Assembly: GCF_041360795.1 (NCBI RefSeq)
Contig: NZ_JBFUPW010000004.1
Coordinates: forward strand, 434,001-498,000
Direction: 5' to 3'
Origin: Arthrobacter_E sp041360795
GTDB lineage: Bacteria; Actinomycetota; Actinomycetes; Actinomycetales; Micrococcaceae
DNA length: 64,000 nucleotides
The position numbers and the translations under genes were made by a program. Of the stretch, positions 23,912 to 32,818 are shown piece after piece. The notes beneath the pieces were generated by a model. It was not told the origin of the DNA and did not search any database. It was given only the letters and a program-made list of their open reading frames with translations. Position 1 is the first letter of the stretch. Each line of letters begins with the position of its first letter.

Positions 23912-24724
23912 ATGGACCCCGTTGCTCTCATCGTCCTGGGCGTCGTCATCGTGCTGCTGATCATCCTGGCGAAAGCGTCCATCCGCATCGTCCGGCAGTA
24001 CGAACAGGGCGTTCTGTTCCGGCTCGGACGGGTGGTCGGGGTGCGCATGCCCGGCTTCCGTCTCATCATCCCCGTGGTGGATCATCTGCCGCTGGTGAGC
24101 CTGCGGATCGTGACCATGCCGATCCAGTCCCAGGGCATCATCACCCAGGACAACGTCAGCGTGGATGTCTCCGCGGTGGCCTATTACCGTGTGGTGGATG
24201 CCGTGAAGTCCGTGGTGGCGATCGAGAACGTCGCGGCCGCCATCAATCAGATCGCCCAGACCACGCTGCGACGCGTGGTGGGGCGGCACACTCTCGACCA
24301 GACCCTCTCCGAGACCGAAAGGATCAATGACGACATCCGTCAGATCCTCGACGTCCTCACCACCGATTGGGGCGTGGAAGTGACCCTGGTGGAGCTGAAG
24401 GACATCCAGCTTCCGGACGCCATGAAACGCGCCATGGCCCGCCAGGCCGAGGCCGAGCGGGAGAAGAGGGCCAAGATCATCGCGGCCGAAGGCGAGGCCA
24501 TCTCGGCCGCTGCCTTGGGTGATGCCTCAGACACCATGATGGCCCACCCTCTCGCGCTGCAGCTCCGCAATCTGCAGAGCCTGGTGGAGATCGGCGTGGA
24601 CAAGAACACCACGGTCGTCTTCCCGGCGCCGCTCATGAGCACGATCGGGGAACTCTCCGCATTCCTGGCTCGGGAGGGTCAGGCGGCCTCCTCCACGCCG
24701 GCGAGTCCGGGCAAAGCGGCCTGA
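23912..24724 (+). CDS. Slipin / stomatin-like SPFH (Band 7) protein
   Basis: A 270-residue protein with one N-terminal hydrophobic helix (residues 3-23), then the SPFH domain: VRQYEQGVLFRLGRVVGVRMPGFRLIIPVVDHL, MPIQSQGIITQDNVSVDVSAVAYYRVVD and LRRVVGRHTLDQTLSE. A coiled-coil region follows (MARQAEAEREKRAKIIAAEGEA), then a Ser/Pro-rich tail. Slipins oligomerise on the inner face of the membrane and organise microdomains. No NfeD partner gene is seen next to it. A perfect AAGGAGG lies upstream of ATG 23912. Confidence 0.92.
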   Translation: MDPVALIVLGVVIVLLIILAKASIRIVRQYEQGVLFRLGRVVGVRMPGFRLIIPVVDHLPLVSLRIVTMPIQSQGIITQDNVSVDVSAVAYYRVVDAVKSVVAIENVAAAINQIAQTTLRRVVGRHTLDQTLSETERINDDIRQILDVLTTDWGVEVTLVELKDIQLPDAMKRAMARQAEAEREKRAKIIAAEGEAISAAALGDASDTMMAHPLALQLRNLQSLVEIGVDKNTTVVFPAPLMSTIGELSAFLAREGQAASSTPASPGKAA

Positions 24725-24740
24725 GCCGCCCACGGTCCCC

Positions 24741-25238
24741 TCAGAGGTGAGCCTCGAGAATGGCGATGCCACGGCGCAGCACAGCCGTCAGGGCGTCTCG
24801 TTCCTCCCCCGAGAAGACCGGGGTGACATGCTCCCCCGCAGGCGTCAGCGACTCCAGATTCATCCCGGTGAACAGCTTGTCGTAGCACCGCTCGGCCATC
24901 GGTCCCCGGTCGGCCAGGTCCGCACCCACGCTGGAGGCCACGTCCCCGAGGAGGTTCCACGCCTCCACGAGGCGGGAACAGGCGTCGTCTCCTGAGGGCT
25001 TGGCCGGCACATCCTCCACCGCATCGAGATCCACGATCAGCGATTCCTCGTCCCGGTCGAAACCGAAGCGGGCAGCGAGTTCCTCCAGCCCTTCCTCGGT
25101 GCGGGCATGGACGATCCGGCCCTGCTCCACCGCGAGCCCGTCCGGCAGCGCGGCGTCGTCCGCCACATTCTCGGACTGCCAGACCAGCCACAGCCGCTCG
25201 CCCCGGAGAGTGACGCCCACGGGATACGAATTCCTCAT
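24741..25238 (-). CDS. Conserved hypothetical protein (165 residues)
   Basis: Starts MRNSYPVGVTLRGERLWLVWQSENVADDAALPDGLAV and has an acidic, soluble composition with predicted alpha/beta content. The middle reads RFGFDRDEESLIVDLDAVEDVPAKPSGDDACSRLVEAWNLLGDVA. No domain was recognised. ATG 25238 is preceded by a GCAGGG stretch. A longer frame upstream to 25358 lacks protein-like character. It is convergent with the slipin gene (16 bases apart) and has no obvious partner. Confidence 0.65.
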   Translation of the reverse strand: MRNSYPVGVTLRGERLWLVWQSENVADDAALPDGLAVEQGRIVHARTEEGLEELAARFGFDRDEESLIVDLDAVEDVPAKPSGDDACSRLVEAWNLLGDVASSVGADLADRGPMAERCYDKLFTGMNLESLTPAGEHVTPVFSGEERDALTAVLRRGIAILEAHL

Positions 25239-25369
25239 CCCTGCACAGTAGTCCCACCCCGGGCTCCCGGGACGGGTTTCTGCGCTCCGGAGGCCCGTCA
25301 CGGAGGGACCCACTCCACGGAACCACACGCTTCCAGATGACCTTTCCGCACGCCCCATGACCCCGTGTG

Positions 25370-25390
25370 CGACGCTCGGTGACGCCGTGA
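25370..25390 (+). promoter_or_regulatory. Motif shared with the LLM/ABC locus promoter region
   Basis: CGACGCTCGGTGAC followed directly by GCCGTGA. The same elements occur at 57750-57772 as CGACGCTCCGTGAC, two extra bases, then GCCGTGA, in the same orientation and about 105-120 bases before the downstream start. Possible operator for a common regulator of the two paralogous binding-protein loci. Confidence 0.4.
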
Positions 25391-25493
25391 TTCCCCGTGT
25401 TTCCGCGCGTCACGCATCGTGTCGAACGGCTTTGACGAGGCACTCCGGCGACCGTGAAAGTTGCTGCACCAGCTCTACTTTCGAAAGGTCATC

Positions 25494-26483
25494 ATGAGCT
25501 CTGCAAGATCAACCGCTGCGGCCGCCGTCGTCCTCCTCGCCAGCGTTTCCGTGGGGCTCAGCGCCTGCTCAGACCCCGGCGCGAACGCCGCCGGGAACAA
25601 GGACGCGTCGCCCGCACCCTCCGCCACCGTCTCCGGCAAGGTCTTCAACCTGACGCCGCAGCAGGACCGGTTCCCGGTCACCGCTGATCCCGCGGCCGCC
25701 GCCCTCGTCCCGGACGCCGTGAAGGCCGACGGGAAGCTGACCGTCGCGGTCAGCCCCTTCGCGGCCCCGCTGGCCGTCTACGCCAACGACGACAAGACCC
25801 CCGTGGGCAACGAAGTCGACATCGCCTTCGCCGTCGCGGAGAAACTCGGTCTCAAGGCGGAGGTCGTCCCCACCACCTGGGAGAACTGGCCGCTCGGCGT
25901 CGCCTCCGGCAAGTACGAGGCCGTCATCTCCAACGTCACCGTGACGGAGGAGCGCAAGGAGAAGTTCGACTTCGCCAGCTACCGCAGCGACAAGCTCGGC
26001 TTCTACGCCAAGAACGACAGCTCCATCAGCTCGATTCAGAAGCCGGCCGATGTGGCGGGCAAGAAGATCATCGTGGGCTCCGGCACCAACCAGGAGTCGA
26101 TCCTGCTGGCCTGGGACGCCGAGAACAAGAAAAACGGCCTGGCCCCCGTCCAGTTCCAGTACTACGACGACGACTCGGCCTCCTCGCTGGCCCTCCAGTC
26201 CGGCCGCGCGGACCTCACCCTCGGTCCCAACGCGACCGCCGCTTACAAGGCGGCCAAGAACGGTCAGACGAAGCTCGTGGGTCTCCTCGACGGCGGCTGG
26301 CCGCTGAAGGCGAACATCGCCGTCGGCACCAAGAAGGGCAACGGCTTCGCCAAGGCCGCACAGGCCGCCCTGAACGACCTCATCAAGGACGGCACCTACG
26401 GCAAGATCCTGGACCGCTGGGGTCTGAAGGAGGAGGGCATCCCCACCTCCGAACTGAACCCTCCGGGCCTGCCGAAGAAGTAG
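25494..26483 (+). CDS. Amino-acid-type ABC transporter substrate-binding lipoprotein (orphan)
   Basis: A 329-residue protein with a lipoprotein signal (VVLLASVSVGLSAC, lipid attached to Cys about residue 25) followed by a family-3 solute-binding domain. It is closely similar to the binding protein at 54585-55580: both begin CSDPGANAA and share TPQQDR/SPQQDR, DDKTPVG.E.DIA, VGSGTNQE.ILLAW and DGTYGKILDRWGL/DGSYAKVLARWGL. No permease or ATPase gene is adjacent, so it probably docks on the importer at 55589-57603. Start ATG 25494 has AAAGG upstream. A long hairpin follows. Confidence 0.85.
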   Translation: MSSARSTAAAAVVLLASVSVGLSACSDPGANAAGNKDASPAPSATVSGKVFNLTPQQDRFPVTADPAAAALVPDAVKADGKLTVAVSPFAAPLAVYANDDKTPVGNEVDIAFAVAEKLGLKAEVVPTTWENWPLGVASGKYEAVISNVTVTEERKEKFDFASYRSDKLGFYAKNDSSISSIQKPADVAGKKIIVGSGTNQESILLAWDAENKKNGLAPVQFQYYDDDSASSLALQSGRADLTLGPNATAAYKAAKNGQTKLVGLLDGGWPLKANIAVGTKKGNGFAKAAQAALNDLIKDGTYGKILDRWGLKEEGIPTSELNPPGLPKK

Positions 26484-26497
26484 CCCCCTCCGCTACG

Positions 26498-26560
26498 CCG
26501 CGAAGTAACAGCTGACGCCCCTAAAACCGAGTTTTAGGGGCGTCAGCTGTTACTTCGCGG
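26498..26560. terminator. Long perfect hairpin, bidirectional terminator (repeat family)
   Basis: Two perfect 30-base arms (26498-26527 and 26531-26560) separated by CGA. The arms contain GTAACAGCTGACGCCC and end in CTAAAAC/GTTTTAG. It lies between convergent genes. A related hairpin is found at 60528-60588, between another convergent pair. Confidence 0.85.
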
Positions 26561-26577
26561 CCGTGAGGGAGGCGCTG

Positions 26578-29500
26578 CTAGATCAGCGCGTCCGACAGGT
26601 GGTTCGGCGTGCCGAAGCGGTGCGCGGTGATGGAGACGGCCTGTTCCTTGAGGAAGGTCAGCAGCTCTACGCGGCCCGCGGCGACGACGTCGTTCGCGTA
26701 GATCGCGACGTCCGGCTTGCCGTCGGCCGCTTCGGCGGTCGGCAGCACCGGGGCGCCGATCAGGCGGATGCGGGCCGAGGACTCCGGGCCGTTCTTCGCG
26801 GCGAGACGGCCGACGCGGGCGGCCCACGCGGCGTCGTCTTCCAGGATGACCGGCATGCCGGCAGCGCTCAGTGCCTGCACGACGGCGGCGGGCAGCTGCT
26901 CCGCGGAGCTCACCACGGTGCCCTCCGGAGTGCGTCCGCCCCACGCAGTGGCCGCGGCGGCGGCGACGCGGACCAGCTCCGCCAGACCCCGGCCCGAAGC
27001 GCCGGACTCGAAGCGGATCGTGGCCGGGACGGCGTGGTAACGGAACACGTTGCGCTCGGCGGTCAGGCCGGAGGCGTCACGGGCGGCGCCGAATTCGGCG
27101 CCCCAAGCGACGGCGTCGGAGGCGAGAGCGCCTTCGAGCCACGCGAGGTCCTCGGCGCCGAGCTCTGCGGAACGGGCGGCCGCGAGGAGGCCACGGGCCG
27201 CAGCGGTCGGGGCGCCGGCGGCGGACACGTCGGCGTCCTTCCAGGAGCCCAGACCCACGAGGTAGTTCGGGCCGCCGGCCTTGGTGCCCGCGCCGACAGC
27301 GGACTTCTTCCAGCCGCCGAACGGCTGACGGCGCACGATGGCGCCCGTGATGCCGCGGTTGACGTACAGGTTGCCGGCCTGGATGTTCTGCAGCCAGTAG
27401 TCCAGTTCGGCCGGGTCCAGGGAGTGCAGGCCGGAGGTCAGACCGTAGTCGATCTCGTTGACGATCGCGACGGCCTCCTCCAAGGTCTCGGCGGTCATGA
27501 CGCCGAGGATCGGGCCGAAGTACTCGGTCTTGTGGTACTCGCTGCCGCGCTTCACGCCGGTGCGGACGCCCGGGCTCCACAGCTTGCCGGACTCGTCCAG
27601 CTTCTGGGGCTTGAGCAGCCACTGCTCGCCTTCGCCGAGGGTGGTCAGGCCGCGCAGGAGCTTGCCCTGGGCCGGCTCGATGACCGGGCCCATCTGGGTC
27701 TGCGGGTCCACGGGGTAGCCGACCTTGAGGGAGCGTGCGGCGTCCTCGAGCTGCTGGTTGAAGCGGCGGGACGTGGCGACGGAGCCCACCAGGACCACCA
27801 GGGAGGCGGCGGAGCACTTCTGGCCGGCGTGGCCGAACGCGGACTGGACGACGTCCTTCGCGGCGAGGTCCAGGTCGGCGGAGGGGGTGACGATGATGGC
27901 GTTCTTGCCACTCGTCTCGGCCAGCAGCGGCAGGTCCTTGCGGAAGCTGCGGAACAGCTCGGCGGTCTCGTAGCCGCCGGTCAGGATCAGGCGGTCCACG
28001 GCCGGGTGGGAGACCAGGCGGGTGCCGAGGTCACGGTCGGCCAGCTGGACGTACTGCAGCACGCTGCGGTCGATGCCTGCCTCATCGAAGGCCTCCCAGA
28101 GGGCCTCGACCATGACCGCGCCGGAGCGGCGGGCCTGCTTGGCGGGCTTGATGACGACGGCGGAGCCGGCGGCCAGCGACGCGAGGGTGGAGCCGGCCGG
28201 GATGGCGACCGGGAAGTTCCACGGCGGGGTGACGACGGTCAGCTTGGAGGGCACGAAGGTGGCGCCGTCCACGTGGTCGAGTTCCTTGGCGAGCTCGGCG
28301 TAGTAGTGGGCGAAGTCGATGGCCTCGGAGACCTCGGGGTCGCCCTGGTCCAGGGTCTTCCCGCACTCGGCGGCCATGACCTCGAGCAGTTCGGCGCGGC
28401 GGGCCTCCAGGCGCACGCCGGCGCGGTGCAGGATCTCGGCACGCTGGGCGCCGGTGAGGGAGCCCCACTCGGCGCCGCGCGCGACGGCGGTGGCGATCAC
28501 GGCGTCGAGCTCTTCCGCGGTGTTCAGCACGTGGGAGTCGGCAGTCGCCAGGCCGAGGGCGGTGCCGGGCACGCGGTCCAGGATGGCGCGGCCCCAGGTG
28601 CGGTTGGCCGGGAGGTCCGGGTCGGTGTCCGGGGTGTTGTCGAAGCTGAGGGTCGGGCCGCCGAAGCCGGCCTCGCCGGTGCCGAGCGCGGCGCGGGAGA
28701 GCTCCTCCTCGGCCAGGGCCGCGGCGTCGAACGCGCTGCGGTCCTGGACGCGGTTCGGGCCGGGGACGGTGTCGGTCAGAGCTTCCAGGGAGGCGAGGAA
28801 GCGGTTCTTCTCGCGCTCGAACAGGCCCTCGTTCTTGTCCAGCTCGAAGACGGCGGACATGAAGTTCTCCTGGCTGGCCCCCTCTTCGAGGCGGCGGATC
28901 AGGTAGGCGATGGCGACGTCGAACTCGCCCGGGTGCACGACGGGGGTATAGAGGAGCAGCGAGCCGACGGTGCGCTTCACGGCTTCGGCCTGGCCGGTCG
29001 CCATGCCGAGCAGCATCTCGAACTCGAGGCCCTGCTTCACACCGCGTGCCTCGGCGAGCAGGTGGGCGAGCGCCACGTCGAAGAGGTTGTGACCGGCGAC
29101 GCCGATGCGGACGTTGGCGATGTGCTCGGGGGTCAGCGCGTAGTCGAGGACGGCCTTGTAGGAGGTGTCCGAGTCCTGCTTGCTGCCCCAGGTGGCCAGA
29201 GGCCAGCCGTGCAGATCGGCGTCGACCTGCTCCATGGGCAGGTTGGCGCCCTTCACGACGCGGACCTTGATGGGGGCGCCGCCCTGGGCGGTGCGGGCGG
29301 CCGACCACTCCTGGAGGCGGATCATGGCGCTCAGGGCGTCCGGGAGGTAGGCCTGGAGCACGATGCCGGCTTCCAGGTCCTTGAACTCGGGGCGGTCGAG
29401 GAGCTGGGTGAAGACCGCGATGGTCAGCTCCAGGTCCTTGTACTCCTCCATGTCTAGGTTGATGAACTTGCGGGGGCTGGAGGAGGCGGCCAGGCGGTAC

Positions 29501-30135
29501 AGCGGCGCGAGCTTCTCGATGATGTGCTCGACGGCCTCGTCGAACGCCCAGTGGTTGTGCGGGGCGACCGTGGAGGAGACCTTGATGGAGACGTAGTCGA
29601 CGTCGGGACGCGCCAGGAGCTTCCGGGTGCCCTCGAGGCGTCGGGAGGCCTCGTTCTGGCCGAGGATCGCCTCACCCAGAAGGTTGACGTTGAGGTGGAT
29701 GCCGTCCTTCTTGATCTTCTGGATCGAGGCGCCGAGCTTGGCGTCCGTGGCGTCCACGATCAGGTGGCCGACCATCTCGCGCAGCACGCGGCGGGCCACG
29801 GGGATGACGACGCCGGGCAGGACCGGGGCGAGGGAGCCGCCCAGGGCGACGGCGGACTTCATGTACCAGGGCAGGAACGCCGGCACCTTGGGGGCGAGGG
29901 CCTTGAGGTTGCGGGCGGCGACACTCAGGTCCTCGGGGCGGACGACGCCGTCCACGAAGCCGACGGTGAACGCCAGGCCGTTGGGATCCTTGAGCACGCC
30001 GGCCAGCTGAGCCGCGGAGGCGTCCACGGGGATCCGGGAGCCCTCCTCGAGCCAGCGGCGCACCAGGGCGATGGCCTCCGTGGCCAGGTCCTGTGGCCTC
30101 ACGGATGGCAGTTCGACACGAGCAGGGGTGGTCAT
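26578..30135 (-). CDS. putA: Bifunctional proline dehydrogenase / L-glutamate-gamma-semialdehyde dehydrogenase (PutA)
   Basis: A 1185-residue fusion that oxidises proline to glutamate. The N-terminal proline dehydrogenase barrel (about 60-450) shows LNVNLLGEAILGQNEASRR, VDYVSIKVSST and the substrate-loop RRLEEGASQENF. The aldehyde dehydrogenase domain (about 500-970) has the Glu motif LLAETSGKN and the catalytic cysteine in GHAGQKCSA. About 200 residues of additional C-terminal sequence end ITAHRFGTPNHLSDALI, as in long PutA proteins. There is no ribbon-helix-helix DNA-binding domain, so it cannot self-repress. A LysR gene is divergent and probably takes that role. It would finish the route for proline produced by hydroxyproline side reactions nearby. 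Confidence 0.95.
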   Translation of the reverse strand: MTTPARVELPSVRPQDLATEAIALVRRWLEEGSRIPVDASAAQLAGVLKDPNGLAFTVGFVDGVVRPEDLSVAARNLKALAPKVPAFLPWYMKSAVALGGSLAPVLPGVVIPVARRVLREMVGHLIVDATDAKLGASIQKIKKDGIHLNVNLLGEAILGQNEASRRLEGTRKLLARPDVDYVSIKVSSTVAPHNHWAFDEAVEHIIEKLAPLYRLAASSSPRKFINLDMEEYKDLELTIAVFTQLLDRPEFKDLEAGIVLQAYLPDALSAMIRLQEWSAARTAQGGAPIKVRVVKGANLPMEQVDADLHGWPLATWGSKQDSDTSYKAVLDYALTPEHIANVRIGVAGHNLFDVALAHLLAEARGVKQGLEFEMLLGMATGQAEAVKRTVGSLLLYTPVVHPGEFDVAIAYLIRRLEEGASQENFMSAVFELDKNEGLFEREKNRFLASLEALTDTVPGPNRVQDRSAFDAAALAEEELSRAALGTGEAGFGGPTLSFDNTPDTDPDLPANRTWGRAILDRVPGTALGLATADSHVLNTAEELDAVIATAVARGAEWGSLTGAQRAEILHRAGVRLEARRAELLEVMAAECGKTLDQGDPEVSEAIDFAHYYAELAKELDHVDGATFVPSKLTVVTPPWNFPVAIPAGSTLASLAAGSAVVIKPAKQARRSGAVMVEALWEAFDEAGIDRSVLQYVQLADRDLGTRLVSHPAVDRLILTGGYETAELFRSFRKDLPLLAETSGKNAIIVTPSADLDLAAKDVVQSAFGHAGQKCSAASLVVLVGSVATSRRFNQQLEDAARSLKVGYPVDPQTQMGPVIEPAQGKLLRGLTTLGEGEQWLLKPQKLDESGKLWSPGVRTGVKRGSEYHKTEYFGPILGVMTAETLEEAVAIVNEIDYGLTSGLHSLDPAELDYWLQNIQAGNLYVNRGITGAIVRRQPFGGWKKSAVGAGTKAGGPNYLVGLGSWKDADVSAAGAPTAAARGLLAAARSAELGAEDLAWLEGALASDAVAWGAEFGAARDASGLTAERNVFRYHAVPATIRFESGASGRGLAELVRVAAAAATAWGGRTPEGTVVSSAEQLPAAVVQALSAAGMPVILEDDAAWAARVGRLAAKNGPESSARIRLIGAPVLPTAEAADGKPDVAIYANDVVAAGRVELLTFLKEQAVSITAHRFGTPNHLSDALI

Positions 30136-30216
30136 GGCGCTCCTTGCACTTCAGTGTTGTCCGCCGGTTCCGGGTTGCGTCACCGGGAGCGGAGAGAGGG
30201 GGTGATCGGCGTCCCG

Positions 30217-30234
30217 TGATTCGACTGTGAATCA
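30217..30234. promoter_or_regulatory. Inverted repeat in putA/LysR intergenic region
   Basis: TGATTC-GACTGT-GAATCA is a perfect 6-bp inverted repeat with a 6-base spacer in the 243-base region between putA and the LysR gene. It contains the LysR-like T-N11-A arrangement and is a candidate operator. Confidence 0.45.
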
Positions 30235-30378
30235 GGCCGCCGGATCGATCTGATCATCAGTATGCGCCTCAAGGAAAATTAGGAAAAGTGATGTTTTCTG
30301 TAGGATATGGATCAGCTTTAGTGAACTATCAATGCGGCCCTTCCGCGGGGTCGCCGGCACCCCCGAAATGAGGCCCCG

Positions 30379-31281
30379 ATGCTGGAGATCCGCAGGCTCC
30401 GACTGCTCCGTGAACTGAGCATCCGCGGGACGCTCGCCGGGGTGGCCGACGCCCTCGCCTACAGCCCGTCCTCCGTCTCCCAGCAGCTCGCTCTCCTGGA
30501 GAAGGAAGTGGGCGTTGAGCTCATGCGGAAGTCGGGCCGCGGGGTGCTGCTGACCCCGCAGGCCCAGCTTCTGGCGGAGCACACGGGCGAGCTGCTGGAC
30601 GCCTTCGAACGGGCCGAGGCCGCCGTGGCCGCGAGCCAGGACGAGATCAGGGGCACCGTGCGGATGGCCGTCTTCCAGAGCGCGATGCTCGCCCTCCTCC
30701 CGGCGACGCTCCAGGCCGTGGCCGAACAGCATCCGGCGCTGCGGATCGAAATGGTGCAATACGAACCGGAGACGGCTCTGCACGAGACCTGGGCGCACGG
30801 CTTCGATCTGGTGGTCGCGGAGCAGTATCCGCACCATGCCGCGCCCCATCTGCCCGGCCTGGACCGCAAGCCCCTCGTGGAGGACGCGATCCGGCTCGCG
30901 GTGCCGCCGGAGAACACCCTGCAGCAGCTCACAGACGCAGCGGACCTGCCGTGGGTCATGGAACCCCGGGGCGCCGCGACCCGGCACTGGGCGGAGCAGG
31001 CCTGTCGGCTTGCCGGCTTCGAACCCGATGTCCGGTACGAGACCGCCGACCTCCAGGCGCACATCAGCCTGGTGGAGTCCGGGCACGCCGTAGCGCTTCT
31101 CCCCGATCTGATCTGGGTGGGCCGGAGCAAGTCCTCCGTGCGGCTGGTCGATCTGCCCAGCGCTCCCCTGCGCACCGTGTTCACGTCGGCCCGCCTCGCC
31201 AGCGTGGGCCACCCGGCCATCACCGCCGTGCGCGACGCCCTCGAGGAGACCGCACGGAGGCTGGATCCCGCGGGGGCGTGA
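30379..31281 (+). CDS. LysR-family transcriptional regulator, divergent from putA
   Basis: A 300-residue protein with the LysR HTH at the N-terminus (LEIRRLRLLRELSIRGTLAGVADALAYSPSSVSQQLALLEKEVGVELMRKSGRGVLLTPQAQ) and a ligand domain from about residue 90 (GTVRMAVFQSAMLALLPATLQAV). The sequence type (LxxRRLRLLxExxxRGTxxxVAxAL) is a common actinobacterial LysR subgroup. Position next to putA implies proline-responsive control of proline catabolism, as PutA lacks its own DNA-binding domain. Its stop is about 90 bases from the convergent MarR gene. Confidence 0.9.
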   Translation: MLEIRRLRLLRELSIRGTLAGVADALAYSPSSVSQQLALLEKEVGVELMRKSGRGVLLTPQAQLLAEHTGELLDAFERAEAAVAASQDEIRGTVRMAVFQSAMLALLPATLQAVAEQHPALRIEMVQYEPETALHETWAHGFDLVVAEQYPHHAAPHLPGLDRKPLVEDAIRLAVPPENTLQQLTDAADLPWVMEPRGAATRHWAEQACRLAGFEPDVRYETADLQAHISLVESGHAVALLPDLIWVGRSKSSVRLVDLPSAPLRTVFTSARLASVGHPAITAVRDALEETARRLDPAGA

Positions 31282-31373
31282 GGGCATCGAGGTTCGGGAC
31301 CGGCGGCGACAGGCGATCCCCGGGCGGACGTCAGCCACGCTGCGGTGAGCGGCGCGGTTCAGTCCCTCGGCGT

Positions 31374-31868
31374 TCAGTCCCGCGGCGGCAGCGGGTTCCG
31401 GAGCGCGGCAATGCTCGCGCCGAGGAACTCCTCAACCACGTCCAGGTCCTCCCGGTCGAAGGAGCGCACGACGGCGGCGAGTGCGTCGGTCTGATGCTCG
31501 ACGATGGAGCGCAGCAGCGATTGCGCCCGCTCCGTCGGGAAGAGCAGGTTGGCGCGGCGGTCCCGGGGCGCGGGCTCCCGCCGCAGATAGTCGGCCCGTT
31601 CGAGACGGGACACGAGGATGGTGGTGGACGCCGAGGACAGCCCGAGTTGCTTGCCGAGCGCGGTCGCCATGACACCCCACGCGTCGCTCTCGATGAGCAG
31701 GTATTCCAGGGCCGCGAGGTCGGTGGCGTTCACCCCGAGTTCGCGGCGCATGCTTTCGCGGGCCCGCTCGGCCGCCACGGTGAACTCGCGGAGGAGCTTG
31801 AGGGTGTCGCCTGGGGCGCTGCTGTCGCCGTCGTCGTTCCAGTGCTTGTCGATCAGTTCGAGTGCCAT
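31374..31868 (-). CDS. MarR-family transcriptional regulator
   Basis: A 164-residue protein with a winged helix: LGVNATDLAALEYLLIESDAWGVMATALGKQLGLSSASTTILVSRLERADYLRREPAPRDRRANLLFPT. It shows the MarR wing DRRAN and C-terminal dimer helices. The start at ATG 31868 is preferred, and a GTG at 31889 would add seven residues. Downstream on the same strand is nothing; upstream is the CsbD gene, 156 bases away. The target is unknown, perhaps the neighbouring stress genes. Confidence 0.85.
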   Translation of the reverse strand: MALELIDKHWNDDGDSSAPGDTLKLLREFTVAAERARESMRRELGVNATDLAALEYLLIESDAWGVMATALGKQLGLSSASTTILVSRLERADYLRREPAPRDRRANLLFPTERAQSLLRSIVEHQTDALAAVVRSFDREDLDVVEEFLGASIAALRNPLPPRD

Positions 31869-32024
31869 CGAAAGATCAGCCTTTTCCACATCGAGGTGTT
31901 TGCGCGGTCCGCACCGGGGCGCGGCCAGAGGCCGCAGCCGCGGGCGGGGAGGCCGTCGGGCCGGCACCCTCACGATGGTGTGGGTCGATGCCGGCTCCGA
32001 CGGCGCAGGGTCAATTACCCGAGG

Positions 32025-32201
32025 TCACTTGCCCTTGAAGGCGTCCTTGACGTCCTCGCCGGCCTGCTTGACGTCACCCTTGGCCTGCTGAAGCTTGCCT
32101 TCAGCCTCCAGCTTGTGGTTGTCCGTCGCCTCGCCGATGACTTCCTTGGCCTTGCCGACCGCCTGATCGGCAGCGTTCTTGGCCTTGTCGATGAAACTCA
32201 T
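32025..32201 (-). CDS. CsbD-family stress protein
   Basis: A 58-residue, highly charged helical protein: MSFIDKAKNAADQAVGKAKEVIGEATDNHKLEAEGKLQQAKGDVKQ.... It matches the CsbD family (KAKEVxGxxTxxxxLxxEGKxxQxxG) in full. CsbD-type proteins accumulate under general stress and their molecular role is unknown. A good AAAGGACGAG site precedes ATG 32201. It follows a 102-residue hypothetical gene on the same strand, with 52 bases between, probably in one transcript. Confidence 0.92.
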   Translation of the reverse strand: MSFIDKAKNAADQAVGKAKEVIGEATDNHKLEAEGKLQQAKGDVKQAGEDVKDAFKGK

Positions 32202-32253
32202 GATGCTCGTCCTTTCGTTCGGTGATGGATTCGCCCGGGGATTCCCACCCCGG

Positions 32254-32562
32254 TCAGAGTGAGACCAGAGACGCCGACTCGGGGAGTCGGCGCAGCCTGG
32301 AGGCGGAGCCTCTCTCCACCGCGAACCGGACGTGGCGCTGGACGAAAGCACCGCCCAGCACCTCCTCCAGGTCCGGGATGAGACGCTGCTCCACGAGGGC
32401 CATGGCCGCGACGGTGGTCGACGATCCGGCCACCGTGTACACCGCGTGGAGGACCCAGCCGTCGTCGTGCCGCTCGAGGCGGACCTCAGCATCCGCAAGC
32501 GCGGTGCTCGCCCTCGCCGCGTTCTCCGCAGCCCTCGCAAGAACGATCTGCCGACTCTCCAT
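32254..32562 (-). CDS. Conserved hypothetical protein (102 residues)
   Basis: Begins MESRQIVLARAAENAARASTALADAEVRLERHDDGWVLHAVYTVAGSSTTVAAMALVEQRLIPDLEEVLGG. It alternates helix and strands, is soluble and has no cysteine. Not recognised as a known family. A GGGAGA lies six bases before ATG 32562. Position directly upstream of the CsbD gene suggests joint expression in the stress response. Confidence 0.6.
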   Translation of the reverse strand: MESRQIVLARAAENAARASTALADAEVRLERHDDGWVLHAVYTVAGSSTTVAAMALVEQRLIPDLEEVLGGAFVQRHVRFAVERGSASRLRRLPESASLVSL

Positions 32563-32758
32563 GCCATCTCCCGACTTCTCAGGTCCTGCCCTTCAGCAGA
32601 CATTCCCCGGACACCAGGAATCTCTGGCGTTCCGGCCAACCTGGGCCGACCGGAACTCATGAAGCTAGGCTAACGTATATCTCGCTCATCGAGCTAGTTG
32701 TAGATCGAACTTATTTCTGCGGGGTCGGGAGCGGGTGCTGGGAGGGCCCTGAAAACGC

Positions 32759-32793
32759 CGATGGCCGGCACCCGGAGAGGGCACCGGCCATCG
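32759..32793. terminator. Hairpin terminator after the hydroxyproline operon
   Basis: CGATGGCCGG (32759-32768) pairs perfectly with CCGGCCATCG (32784-32793) across a 15-base loop, 26 bases after the stop of the aldehyde dehydrogenase gene (minus strand). Confidence 0.65.
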
Positions 32794-32818
32794 GACGGGC
32801 GGGGCGGCGGCAGTACGC

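Noticed and set aside
25432..25460. TTGACG with TGAAAG as promoter of the orphan binding-protein gene
   Set aside because: Only half of the -10 positions match; listed here rather than as a feature.
26563..29457. Very long open frame on the plus strand opposite putA
   Set aside because: It is the mirror of a high-GC gene. Its product is Gly/Arg/Asp-rich without domains, and putA on the minus strand has all expected motifs.
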